In this document: positions 6,989-15,568 of the stretch, in pieces
How positions within the stretch are numbered: the first letter of the stretch is position 1
Layout: each line of letters begins with the position of its first letter
Assembly: GCA_012032575.1 (NCBI GenBank)
Contig: JAAUSP010000124.1
Span: 1 to 15,568 of the forward strand
Source of the DNA: Anaerolineales bacterium
Lineage (GTDB): Bacteria > Chloroflexota > Anaerolineae > 4572-78 > J111
DNA length: 15,568 nucleotides
Direction: 5' to 3'
The notes under the pieces: generated by a model
Databases searched by the model: none
What the model saw: only the letters and a program-made list of their open reading frames with translations
What the model was told of the DNA's origin: nothing
Position numbers and translations under genes: made by a program

Positions 6989-9900
6989 TTAGAATGGGCG
7001 ATGATCAAGCATCGCTCTGACTTTGTAGGCCATAGTAGCGGGCGAAAAAGGTTTTGCAAAATACAGCCCCTATCTCGGTGAGATAGGACCGCGTCAGGAT
7101 TTCCTCGGTATAACCAGACATCAGGAGAATCTTTAAATCAGGATGGGCTGGTTTAAGAAGCTCGACCAGGGCCTTGCCGCCCAGTTGGGGCATCACCAGG
7201 TCGGTAATCAACAGTTGCAGCTTTTCACTCCCCAACCTATCAATTTCGCGCAGGGCTTCCTCGCCATTCCCGGCTTCCAGAACTGTATACCCCAACTCAC
7301 GCAAATTGCGGACCGAGGTATCTCGGGCCAGCGGCTCATCTTCGACCACGAGGATGATTTCATTCCCACCGGGTAAGGCAGAGGTTCCGCTCCGCATCGA
7401 GGCTAAGCTGGCCGCTTCGACCGAGCGTGGTAGAAAGACCTTAAAGGTTGTCCCCTTGTTTGGCTCGCTTTCAACCCAGATGTGGCCGTTGCTCTGCTTG
7501 ATGATGCCAAAACAGGTCGCCAACCCCAGGCCGGTGCCTTTGCCCGGCGCTTTAGTGGTAAAGAACGGCTCAAAAATGTGAGCTTTCACCTCATCATTCA
7601 TCCCTATCCCAGTATCAATAACCGATAACAACACATAATCTCCCGGTGTAACCTCAACACAGCACTCTGCCTCGGCTTGGGTTAGGGTGACATTGGTCGT
7701 TTCCAGGATGAGCTTACCGCCGTTAGGCATGGCATCGTGGGCATTGACCACCAGGTTGAACAAAACTTGCTCCAACTGGCCGGGATCGGCCTTGGCCCAA
7801 CCCAAATCAGCCGCCGATAAAATGACCAGTTCAATATTTTCGCTGATCAAGCGGCGCAGGATTTTGCTGCTGCCTGCAATCAACTCGTTTAGATTGACGG
7901 GCCTTAATTCGATGACCTGCTTGCGGGCAAAGGCCAGAAGCTGGCGGGTGAGGTTAGCCGCTCGTTCGGCGCTGGCCTCGACGCCCTGCAAATTGGCCCG
8001 GATCGGGCTGTCATCCGGCAAAGCCCGTATAGATAGACCAGTGTAGCCAATGATCGCGGTCAGGATGTTATTAAAATCGTGGGCCACGCCGCTGGCCAGG
8101 CGACCGACGCTCTCCATTTTTTGCGCCTGACGGTATTGTTCCTCCAGTTGAAGTGACTGGCTAACATCTCGTTCGATTGCTACAAAGTTGATAATTTCAC
8201 CATACTCATCAAAGACCGGTGTAATAGCCATATCACAGGTGTAAAATGTGCCATCTTTTTTCTTGTTTAGCGACCGGCCTCGCCAGGTGTGCCCTTCAGT
8301 AATAGTGGACCATAATTCAGCATAAAAAGCCTGGTCATTCTTGCCGCTCTTGAGCAAGCGAGGTGTCTGGCCCAGTACTTCGACTTGGCAGTAGCCAGTC
8401 ATTTGTTCAAAGGCAGGATTAACATAGACAATATGACCGGCTGGATCGGTTATTATCACCGCGTCATTGACCTGATCCATTACGGTAGCCAGGCGTTTTT
8501 GGTTTTGGGCCAGATGAATCCGAGTCAACGCAGCGCTGATCTGATCGGCCACACCCCAGAGCAAGGCAAAATCCTGGGTAAAGAACGCTTGCGTCCGGGT
8601 CGCGCCCAGGCTCAAAACCCCTACGATATCTTCGTTTATCCCCAGCGGCAGAACCAAGGCCGACTCCACCTGTTCGCCGTCCAACAAGTCCTCCGGTTGA
8701 AATTGGCCAAAGGTAAAGCCGCTGCTTTCCGGGGTCAAGGGCGATTTTTGCGCTAATATCTGCTGTAGCAGCGGAACATCATTTACCTGGATAACCTCGT
8801 TGAGTCGGGAGAGACCGGTCGAGCCAAAGACTTCTGCAACTACACGGGCCTCAGTCTTAGCCTCGTTGAACAGCACCACCTGGGCCTGGGCCAGATCAAA
8901 GATGCCGACCAATTCCTGGCAGGTTATGGTCAACATGCCCACCGGATCAGCCGCCGACATTGAAGCATCGCTAATGTGATTAAACATCATCAGTTCGCGG
9001 TTGCGCCGCTGGATTTCAGCTTCTGCCCGTTGGCGCTCAATTATCTCCTGAGCCAGTTTCTGGTTCGCCTGGGATAATTCAGCCGTGCGCTGCTGCACCC
9101 GCTCTTCCAGTTCGACGTTAAGGCGTTGAATGGCTTCCTCGGCCCGCTTTACCTCGGTGACATCATGCAGCATCCCTGAAGTACCGGTGATATTACCGTC
9201 GGCATCCAGGGTTAACCGGGCATGGACTTCGATCCAGCAAAAATCATCCCCCTGTTGACTGGCTTTAACCAGGTAGCGAATTTGGTGGCGGCAGTACTCC
9301 TTTTTACGCTCAAGTAAGGGTTGAAACAGCTCCATGTTGCGCAGGCGGTCGTCGGGGTGAACAAAATCCAGAAAGTTTTGGCCTAAACTCTCGGCCAGGG
9401 CAAAGCCGGTAATATCGGTCCAGGCCGGGTTGAGAAAGGTCCACCGGCCTTCCGCATCCGTTTGAAAGATAACTTCCTTGATATGATCAATGACCGATTG
9501 GTATTGAGCCTGGCTCGACCGCAGGGCTGCTTCCATGCTTTTGCGCTCGGTGATGTCGGTTGAAACAAAGAGAATCTGGGCGGGCTGGCCCTGCGGGTTA
9601 AACAGCGGGACTTTGTAGGTGCTGTGCCAGCGAGTTTGTCCATCTGCATAGGTGACGGGTTCCTCAGAAATATACTGCACCTGGCCGGTGGCGAGAGTTT
9701 CCTGGTCGTTAGCCTGAAAAAAGGCTACTTCATCCCGGTTGGGATTGAAGTCGGCGTCGGTTTTGCCCACCATTCTGTCTACAGTTGTATTGTAAGCAGC
9801 GGCCAGAGTTTGATTGGCCAGCATCAAGCGGCCAGACATATTCTTTACCCCAATAAACCCTGGCACGGCATCAATCACCTGGCGCAAGTAAGCTCGTTCT

Positions 9901-10946
9901 TGCTTTAAAATAGACAAAATCTCTTTATGATTCGTGATGTCATCGGCAATACCCAGCACTTCGAGGGTTTGTCCGGACTGGTCGCGTTTGAAGACGGTTT
10001 CATGACTGCGAAACCAGCGCCAGCCGCCATCTTTTTCTTTCAATCGGTACTCGAAGGTCATAATTTCGCCGGGCTGGCCGATGCGCAGTTCATCCAGATG
10101 AGCCTGGTAACGTTCAATATCATCAGGGTGGAGATAATCAGACAAAAGCTGCTGCTCAAAGGTTTGTGCTTTGCTTTCGCGATAGCCCAGAACATCGGCA
10201 AGTTGGTGATTACTAAAAACCAGGCTCTGATCAGCCAGGTTGTAGATAAAAATCAGGTTGGGGGTTGAAGTCAGGATACGTTGGATAAACTGTTCCCGCT
10301 CACGCAGCGTTTCTTCCATCTGTTTGCGGGCCGTTATATCTTGAATAGTCCCACAGATACGATAGGTATGATTGACCTCAGTGCGAATAGGAAAAGCCCG
10401 GTCACGCACCCAGCTAATTGTGCCGTCGGGCCGGGTCACCCGGTATTCCATATCAAAATTGTCATTGTCTTTGAAACTGGCGATGGCCTCCAGCACCCTG
10501 GCCTGGTCATCTGAATGAATCGTATCCCGCCAGGAAGACGGCTGCTCATGGAGACTCTCGATAGAACGGCCGGTGAATTTCTCGTAGGCCGAATTCACAT
10601 ATAGGGTGTGTCCATCTACATCAGACAGATGTACAATATCTTCGAGATGGTCCATTATTTGCCGGAAGCGGGCTTCGCTTTCAATCAGCGCCGCCTGAGC
10701 CTCTTCTCGCCGGCTGGTTTCGCGATTGAGGTCGGCCCAGCGCCGCCAGGCAAAGATGGCGCAGCTAAGGCCAATCACTGTTAAGCCCAAATGTATCTGA
10801 TCTTCAATGAGCAAGCCGATCATTGGAAGTTGGCACAATGGATTTAACCACTCAAACAGGCCCAAGCCTACAAACAGCCCATATAGGGCAAGGTTGAGGC
10901 TGAAAAGAATAATCAGGTCGCGATACGAAGGGGTAATTTTCATCAT
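6989..10946 (-). CDS. Membrane hybrid sensor histidine kinase, 5 PAS + GAF + HisKA/HATPase + receiver, two frameshifts at the 3' end
   Basis: A very large sensor kinase. Two N-terminal TM helices (about 9-30 and 50-66) are followed by PAS domains at about 90-205, 215-340, 345-465 and 475-600 (each ending in a D-I/V-T linker), a coiled coil at 605-650, a GAF domain at 655-810 and a fifth PAS at 820-930. The kinase core has the H-box GVAHDFNN (His956), the N-box NLVVNAHDAMPNGG, DTGIGMN and GKGTGLGLA. The receiver domain has Glu1202/Asp1203 and phospho-acceptor Asp1249 (LLITDLVMPQLGG). As read, the frame ends at 7005 with an aberrant tail after EIGAVF. Restoring one base in each of two runs, 7058-7061 and 7052-7055, gives AVFLQKPFSPATMAYKVRAML and a TAA at 6989, recovering the conserved receiver Lys (KPF); the codon count is then exactly 1320. 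The ligand and the partner regulator are not visible nearby. Confidence 0.92.
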
Positions 10947-10994
10947 CTTTAGCGTCCCTTGAGCTAAGGCAAAGTTGCAACAATCTCAAACTTC

Positions 10995-11023
10995 ATCTTA
11001 TCGGAAAAGAACGCTCAAATCAA
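10995..11023 (-). promoter_or_regulatory. Possible sigma70-type promoter for the sensor kinase gene
   Basis: On the minus strand TTGATT (11018-11023) is separated by exactly 17 bases from TAAGAT (10995-11000). Each box matches four of six consensus bases. It would give a leader of about 40 bases before the ATG at 10946. It is a pattern match only; the surrounding 10947-11245 spacer contains no gene. Confidence 0.3.
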
Positions 11024-11097
11024 GTAAATTTTGGGTCAAGATTGGGCCAGACTATACTCTTCAGGAGAGGCTTTACCGAGGCAACCGATGGGGTTTG

Positions 11098-11147
11098 CAA
11101 GCTAACAGGGGAAAATAATAGTAGGACAAGCTGTTAGCTTGTCCTAC
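11098..11147 (-). terminator. Perfect 12-bp hairpin with U-rich tail, probable terminator of the nuoG-nfn operon
   Basis: Arms at 11121-11132 and 11136-11147 (GTAGGACAAGCT/AGCTTGTCCTAC) are perfectly complementary with a 3-base loop. Read on the minus strand it is followed by TATTATTTT, as expected of a rho-independent terminator for the operon ending at 11246. An 11-base segment at 11098-11108 (CAAGCTAACAG) is the exact reverse complement of 11131-11141, so a second, mutually exclusive pairing is possible. The hairpin may also be a copy of a dispersed repeat. Confidence 0.6.
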
Positions 11148-11173
11148 ATGTTTAAGCAAATTTAATTATAGCG

Positions 11174-11247
11174 CTATCAAACTGGGCATCCATCCGTTTG
11201 ATAGGCCGAGAGCCATTTTTGGCGGAGAACCAGGCCGGAACTGGTTC
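11174..11247. repeat. Two further small stem-loops just after the 102-residue gene
   Basis: Arms at 11174-11182 and 11196-11204 (CTATCAAAC/GTTTGATAG) pair over 9 bp with a 13-base loop. Arms at 11227-11233 and 11241-11247 (GAACCAG/CTGGTTC) pair over 7 bp with a 7-base loop, overlapping the stop codon of the minus-strand gene. With the hairpin at 11121-11147 they make a run of structures that could protect the transcript 3' end. Confidence 0.4.
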
Positions 11248-11554
11248 AGACCTCCTCGCCGGGGCGGCTGCCGCAGGGGATGCCATCCCAATCAATGGCC
11301 GCAAAGCGGATCAGCCGGTAAACCTCATCTTCCAGGGTCACGTCGGGGTCGGTCACGCCCATTTCGGCATAGCGCTTCAGGTGATCGTTGAGCCGGGCCG
11401 CCAGGGCTTCGGCAAAGGGCCGAAATGCGCCCTCGGTATCGGCCTCAATCAGCCGGGCCAGGTGAACGCTGGCGCAGGGATCGCCCTGCTCCAGATAAGA
11501 AGCCATGATACTGGCCTCTTCCTGTAAATTGATTTTCATTCCTTCCAGAAACAT
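11246..11554 (-). CDS. Conserved-looking small hypothetical protein, last gene of the nfn operon
   Basis: I do not recognise this 102-residue protein. It is soluble and acidic, with no TM helix or signal peptide, and is largely helical in appearance (YLEQGDPCASVHLARLIEAD, then FRPFAEALAARLNDHLKRYAEMG). It has only two cysteines (in DPCAS and IPCGS), so it is not an obvious iron-sulfur protein. The start ATG at 11554 has AAAGGA about 10 bases upstream; a second in-frame ATG (MKINLQEE) at 11539 has GGAAGG just ahead and is an alternative. It lies 48 bases downstream of nfnB on the same strand, before a probable terminator, so it is probably co-transcribed and may be an accessory factor of the redox complex. 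That role is inference from position only. Confidence 0.7.
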   Translation of the reverse strand: MFLEGMKINLQEEASIMASYLEQGDPCASVHLARLIEADTEGAFRPFAEALAARLNDHLKRYAEMGVTDPDVTLEDEVYRLIRFAAIDWDGIPCGSRPGEEV

Positions 11555-11602
11555 GGTTTATCATTCCTTTCCAACCAATCCACGAGCTATAAACCCTTCC
11601 TC

Positions 11603-13002
11603 TCACCATTCTCCTGATTCCAAATAGTCATTAATCGCCCGGGCGGCAATTTTGCCCTGGCCCATCGCCATAATAACCGTGGCTCCACCCGTAGCAACAT
11701 CACCGCCGGCGAAGACGCCTTTCTTTGACGTTTTCATGGTGGTAGAATCCACTTTAACCACATCACCGCGGCTGGTTTCCAACCCCGTTGTAGTTTTGGG
11801 GATCAGGGGGTTGGGGCTTTGCCCGACGGCAATAACCACAAGGTCCACCGGGATGCGGAAATTAGAGTCTGGCACGGGCACCGGACGACGGCGGCCCGAA
11901 GCATCGGGTTCGCCCAATTCGTTACGCAGGCATTCGATTTCCTTAACCCAGCCATTGTTGTCACCGTGCAGAGCCAGCGGCGTGACCAGCAAGTTAAGCT
12001 GAACCCCCTCCTGGACGGCATGATGAATCTCTTCCTCACGGCAGGGCATCTCTTCGCGGGAACGCCGATAGACAATCAGCGACTCCTCGGCTCCCAGGCG
12101 CAGAGCGGTGCGCGCGGCGTCCATAGCCACATTACCGCCGCCGATAGTGGCAATCCGCCGGCCCTGGGCAATGGGGGTGTCGTATTCGGGGAAGCGATAA
12201 GCCTTCATCAGGTTGGCTCGGGTCAAGTACTCATTGGCCGAGTAGACTCCGTTCAGATTTTCGCCGGGAATATTCAAAACCAGGGCAAACCGGCCCCGGT
12301 GCCCAAAAACACGGCGTCGAACTCTTCCAGCAGTTCATCCACGGTAGCGGCTGTACCGACCACAAAATCCTTGACCAGTTTGACGCCCATGTGGCAAATA
12401 TATTCCACTTCGCGTTGAACAATGGCTTTGGGCAAACGGAATTCGGGAATACCGTAAACCAGCACCCCGCCGGCCTCGTGCAGGGCTTCAAAAATGGTCA
12501 CGTGATGGCCTTGTTTAGCCAGGTCGGCGGCGACGGTCAGACCCGCCGGCCCGGAACCGACAATGGCTACTTTTTTGCCGGTCGGCGGAGGCAGTTGGGG
12601 AAGCTCCGGCGGCCCCTGGGCGGCTTCCCAATCGGCCACAAAGCGTTCGAGCCGGCCAATTGAAACCGATTCGTATTTTTTGCACAGGGCGCAACTGCCC
12701 TCGCACTGTGACTCCTGCGGGCAGACCCGGCCTGTCACCGCCGGTAGCGCGTTGGTCTCTTTGATAAGATTGATCGCGCCCCGAAAGTCACCTTCGGCTA
12801 CCAGGGTTAGAAAACCGGGAATATTAATCCCTACCGGACAGCCGCTCATGCAGCCAGGCCGTTTGCACACCAGGCAGCGTTGGGCTTCGGCCATAGCTTG
12901 CTCAGCCGTATAGCCAAAAGCAACCTCATCGTAATTCTTAACGCGATCCGCCGGGGTTTGTTCCGGCATAGGGGTTTTGAGGGGAATAATTTGTTTAGCC
13001 AT
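11603..13002 (-). CDS. nfnB: NADH-dependent ferredoxin:NADP+ oxidoreductase large subunit NfnB (GltD-like), one frameshift
   Basis: The large subunit of the cytosolic electron-bifurcating transhydrogenase NfnAB, homologous to the glutamate synthase small chain. The N-terminus holds two [4Fe-4S] sites: CLVCKRPGCMSGC (Cys43/46/51/55) and RVCPQESQCEGSC (Cys94/100/104). The FAD-binding GSGPAGL follows at 149-155, then GGVLVYGIPEFRLPK. The frame breaks at GTGAGLPWF and resumes NIPGENLNGVYSANEYL, with the NADP(H) fold GGGNVAMDAARTALRLGA near 289 and GGDVATGGATVIMAMGQG near the end. One base missing from the run at 12276-12279 explains it; restored, the gene has exactly 467 codons (466 residues), the usual NfnB length. 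Immediate linkage to nfnA (6 bases apart) favours NfnB over a glutamate synthase chain. The start ATG at 13002 has GAGAGG about 10 bases upstream. Confidence 0.9.
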
Positions 13003-13008
13003 AGCTCA

Positions 13009-13881
13009 TTACCTCTCTGCCGATTCGGTTTCCGGCCCCAGGTAGGCTTTGCGCCGGGATAATAACAGCTCCCAATCCACCTCATGGCCGTCAAAATCCG
13101 GGCCATCCACACAGGCAAAGCGCGTTTTCCCGCCCACCGATATCCGGCACGCGCCGCACATGCCCGTGCCGTCAATCATGATCGGGTTCAGGCTGACAAT
13201 CGTCTTGACATCAAAAGGCCGGGTGGTTTCGGCCATTTGATACATCATAAAAGTGCAGCCCAGGGCAATCACCCGGTCCACCGGCTCCCCGGCGGTCAGC
13301 ATGCGGTCCACCATATTAGGATAGCCCTCTTTTTCGCCCAGCGAGCCATCACGCGTGGCAATTAACACTTCATCGCTCACCGCCTTCAGCCGGTCGAGCC
13401 AATAAAGCAGAAATTTACTGCGCCCTTCAACAAAGGAGATGACCCGGTTGCCTTTTTCTTTCAAGGCGCGGGCGACCGGATAGATACTGCCAATGCCGTA
13501 GCAACCGCCGGCGCACAGCACCGTGCCCCACTGCTCTATATCCAATGGGTGGCCCAGCGGCCCGGCAAATGTGGGAATCACCTGGCCTGGCTTAAGTTTG
13601 CCCAGTTTATAGGTTGACGTGCCCACCTGCATAAACACACAACTGACCAGCCCCGCTTCCCGGTCCCAATCGGCTACGGTCAGGGGAATCCGCTCGGCGT
13701 GTTCATCGGCCCGCAAAATTACAAACTGGCCGGGCTGAATTTTGGCGGCTACCGTCGGAGCGTGGACCGTCAGCAGTTGCAAATTGGGCACCAACGACTC
13801 GCGCTTGACCACTGTCGCCTGCTGTGGTTCAAACATATCGTGCTTGGCCGATTTTTCAGGAGTTTGATTTAAAGTTGTCAT
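13009..13881 (-). CDS. nfnA: NADH-dependent ferredoxin:NADP+ oxidoreductase small subunit NfnA (sulfide dehydrogenase beta-like)
   Basis: A 290-residue flavin and [2Fe-2S] protein of the ferredoxin-NADP reductase type. Residues about 20-110 form the FAD domain, with GQFVILR (51-57) and RIPLTVAD (64-71). The NAD(H) domain starts AGGCYGIGSIYPVARALKEKGN (124-145). The C-terminal [2Fe-2S] region is DGTGMCGACR...FACVDGPDFDGHE, with Cys242, Cys245 and Cys257. In NfnA the cluster has three Cys and one Asp ligand, and an Asp (237) lies just ahead of the first Cys. NfnA takes electrons from NADH and, with NfnB, couples this to ferredoxin/NADP+ chemistry. The ATG is 3 bases after the upstream gene's TAG, with GGGGGA inside that gene's end as ribosome site, so translation is probably coupled. 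The reading frame is intact. The extra N-terminal residues (MTTLNQTPEKSAKHD) are not part of the core. Confidence 0.9.
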   Translation of the reverse strand: MTTLNQTPEKSAKHDMFEPQQATVVKRESLVPNLQLLTVHAPTVAAKIQPGQFVILRADEHAERIPLTVADWDREAGLVSCVFMQVGTSTYKLGKLKPGQVIPTFAGPLGHPLDIEQWGTVLCAGGCYGIGSIYPVARALKEKGNRVISFVEGRSKFLLYWLDRLKAVSDEVLIATRDGSLGEKEGYPNMVDRMLTAGEPVDRVIALGCTFMMYQMAETTRPFDVKTIVSLNPIMIDGTGMCGACRISVGGKTRFACVDGPDFDGHEVDWELLLSRRKAYLGPETESAER

Positions 13882-13884
13882 CAG

Positions 13885-15568
13885 CTATTTTCCCCCATTT
13901 TCTAATGTTTCAACCCGGATGGCATACGCTTTGGCGCTGGGGTTCAGGGTGGGGAAGAGCGCCGAACTGCTAATCCGGTTGAAGCTGATAAAGGCTGTCC
14001 CCTCCGGCAGCGAACCATCTTTGGCTTGCACCACATACTCCGCGCTGCCATAGGGCGAGATCACTTTGGCCAGCCGGCCATCGCCAATGCCCAAACGCAC
14101 GGCGTCGTCCGGGTTAAGGTGCAGAACTTCTTCGTGTTTGACCAGGTTCATGCCATCCACCTGTTCGGTCAGGCACACGCCGCGATAATACAATAAATTG
14201 CGCTCGGTCAGGAGGGTCAGGGGGAAGGCATCGCTGCTGTAGCACGGGTTTTCCTCCAGGTTAAAACCGTTGGTCTGAACGGGCGTACCTGACTCAAACC
14301 GCCGGAGATGGCCGGTTAAATGAAGCTTGTCATAGCTGGCTCCGGCGTAAGCCGGCACAACCGCTGCAATTTCGGTCATAACCGCCGCCGCCGATGGGTA
14401 AAACCAGCCGGCCCCCATCTGCTGGGCCACATTGCTCACAATGATCCAGCCGGGCTGGGCCAACTTCAACGGCGGAATAGCCTGATGAAGCCGCTGCACC
14501 CGCCCCTCCAGGTTGGTCAGGGTGCCGTCCTGCTCGGCAAAGGTGGCGGCGGGCAGGACTACATGGGCGTACTGCATCACTTCGGTTTCGACAATATCCT
14601 GCACCAGCAAAAATTCCAGATTGGCTAATTCCGGCAGCGGGGGCACTTCGCCGGCCAGCCAGAGCGCCTTGATCTGGCCTTGCTTGATGCCCTGCACAAT
14701 ACCTTCGTAATTTGAGCCGGGCTGGTCGCCCAGGGTAACATCCCAATGATTTTCAAATACGCGCCGGGCTTCCGGGTCGGCGACCGAAGCATAGCCGGGC
14801 AGCAGGGCCGGATGAACGCCCATATCGTGGCTGCCGACAAAATTGCCTTCACCGGCCACACCAATCACCCCCGCGCCCAACGTCCGGGCCAAACTGCGCA
14901 CAGCCTGGATGGTTTCGAGGGCCGTCGGATAATGGGTGACGCCGGAGCCATAAATAACGATGATGCGGCCAGTCCGATGCTTCTCCAGTAATTGCACCGC
15001 TCTGATAACCTCGACCGGAACCACCCCGGTGCGGAGAGTCACCTGGGCTAAATCTACCGAGTTGAACGTTGAACGTTCAACATTCAACGCTTTCATCATC
15101 CAGGCCAACAGCAGATGATCCGTCCCGGCTTTGGGTTGCAGCCAGACCCCGGCTTTTTTAGCCAGTTCGGTCTGGCGGGTATCAAAGGCGATGAGTTCAG
15201 CCCCGTTGCTCAAGGCGTGGCGAATTTCCAGGTCCAGGATGGGGTGTGACTCTTTGAGATTGGCCCCGATCACCACCACGCAATCCGCCTCGCGCACCTC
15301 GTGGATGGCCGGGCCATCAATATCGCGCAGCGTCCGGGCCAGTTCCAAAGCATTGGTTCCGCTGGGGAAACCGGCCGCCAGGGCAATGTTGGGGCTGCCC
15401 ATTACCGTCCGGGTAAATTTTTGCAGCAGATAGTTCTCTTCATTGCTGGCCGCCGCCGAGGCACCGCCGCGAATGAGTCGCCCTGATAGGAGCCGAGGCG
15501 TTCGGCCACAACCGCCAGCGCTTCGTCCCATGAGGTTTCAACCAGCCGGTCGTTACGCCGCACACGCG
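13885..15568 (-). CDS. NuoG/FdhA-like molybdopterin-fold oxidoreductase subunit, 5' partial, one frameshift
   Basis: The C-terminal about 560 residues of a protein of the formate dehydrogenase alpha / complex I NuoG group; the 5' end lies outside the window. From the edge it reads RVRRNDRLVETSWDEALAVV..., then ASNEENYLLQKFTRTVMGSPN, CVVVIGANLKESHPILDLEI, VIGVAGEGNFVGSHDMGVHP, LLVQDIVETEVMQYAHVVLP, EQDGTLTNLEGRVQRL, and a C-terminal beta domain ending AYAIRVETLENGGK. One missing base near 15462 (GTGCC for GTGGCC) shifts the frame; correction joins the two parts. Where FdhA has its Cys/Sec-His Mo-ligand motif after the VGTNN-like segment, this protein has IALAAGFPSG, with no Cys, Sec or His, so it is more probably a NuoG-like structural subunit than an active formate dehydrogenase. 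It is directly followed by nfnA and nfnB. A 28-base palindrome at 15061-15088 is embedded in the coding region. Confidence 0.83.
15061..15088. repeat. 28-bp near-perfect palindrome of doubled heptamers inside the nuoG-like gene
   Basis: The sequence is two tandem GTTGAAC units followed by GTTCAAC and ATTCAAC, a palindrome with a single mismatched pair. On the coding strand it encodes about LNVERSTFNS, in a poorly conserved linker after HLLLAWMMKA. The design (doubled heptamer then its inverse) matches the intergenic hairpin at 1520-1566, which suggests related mobile or dispersed palindromes. Confidence 0.65.

Noticed and set aside
11041..11110. Possible cyclic-di-GMP-I riboswitch upstream of the kinase (minus strand has GCAAACC then AAAGCC)
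   Set aside because: The intervening hairpin, the GGACGC before AAAGCC and the closing stem are missing, so the resemblance is too partial to call.
2953..12279. Programmed ribosomal frameshifting or transcriptional slippage at the broken genes
   Set aside because: The runs are only 3-4 bases, there is no consistent slippery heptamer with a downstream stem, and unrelated genes are affected in the same way; indel errors explain it more simply.
11603..13002. Glutamate synthase small chain (GltD) as the function of the GltD-like gene
   Set aside because: No large-subunit gltB is adjacent; the gene is 6 bases from nfnA and has NfnB length and clusters.
1..15568. CRISPR array, insertion sequence, tRNA or prophage genes
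   Set aside because: No regularly spaced repeats, transposase or integrase motifs, tRNA cloverleaf ends or phage genes were seen on either strand.

Overview
The window looks like a chromosomal segment of a moderately GC-rich, largely anaerobic or facultative bacterium. Chloroflexota (Anaerolineae-like) is my best guess. That rests on the gene families (FmdE with a zinc ribbon, an NptA-type transporter, an NfnAB operon, a giant PAS-GAF hybrid kinase) and on the abundance of short palindromic intergenic repeats. I cannot confirm the taxon without a search. There are no tRNA or rRNA genes, no insertion sequences and no CRISPR array.

Layout, left to right: uxaC, glucuronate isomerase (minus, 1-1462); a long perfect hairpin (1520-1566); a cation diffusion facilitator (minus, 1575-2512); a divergent promoter region; a plus-strand pair of a Na/Pi-cotransporter-like membrane protein (2805-3964) and a tandem-domain universal stress protein (4069-4890), separated by a hairpin-rich spacer; a convergent fmdE-like gene (minus, 4825-5463); a coupled minus-strand pair of a one-TM protein with an internal duplication (6197-6850) and a DedA-family protein (5554-6197); a 3.96-kb sensor kinase (minus, 6989-10946); a spacer with several hairpins including a probable terminator; and a minus-strand operon entering from the right edge: a NuoG/FdhA-like molybdopterin-fold protein (13885-15568, 5' end missing), nfnA (13009-13881), nfnB (11603-13002) and a 102-residue hypothetical (11246-11554).

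The right-hand operon is a redox module. NfnA and NfnB form the electron-bifurcating ferredoxin:NADP+ transhydrogenase, and the upstream NuoG/FdhA-like protein lacks the Cys/Sec and His expected of an active formate dehydrogenase. The remaining genes are separate units for transport, stress, sensing and uronate catabolism.

Most of the genes are broken by single-base deletions. Seven are clear: one each in the CDF gene, the transporter gene, dedA, nfnB and the nuoG-like gene, and two in the kinase. Two more are probable, at the 3' ends of uxaC and fmdE. Most lie in short homopolymer runs, and restoring one base each time gives a protein that matches its family and an exact codon count. I therefore read these as probable sequencing or assembly indels in working genes, and give corrected extents where the evidence is strong.
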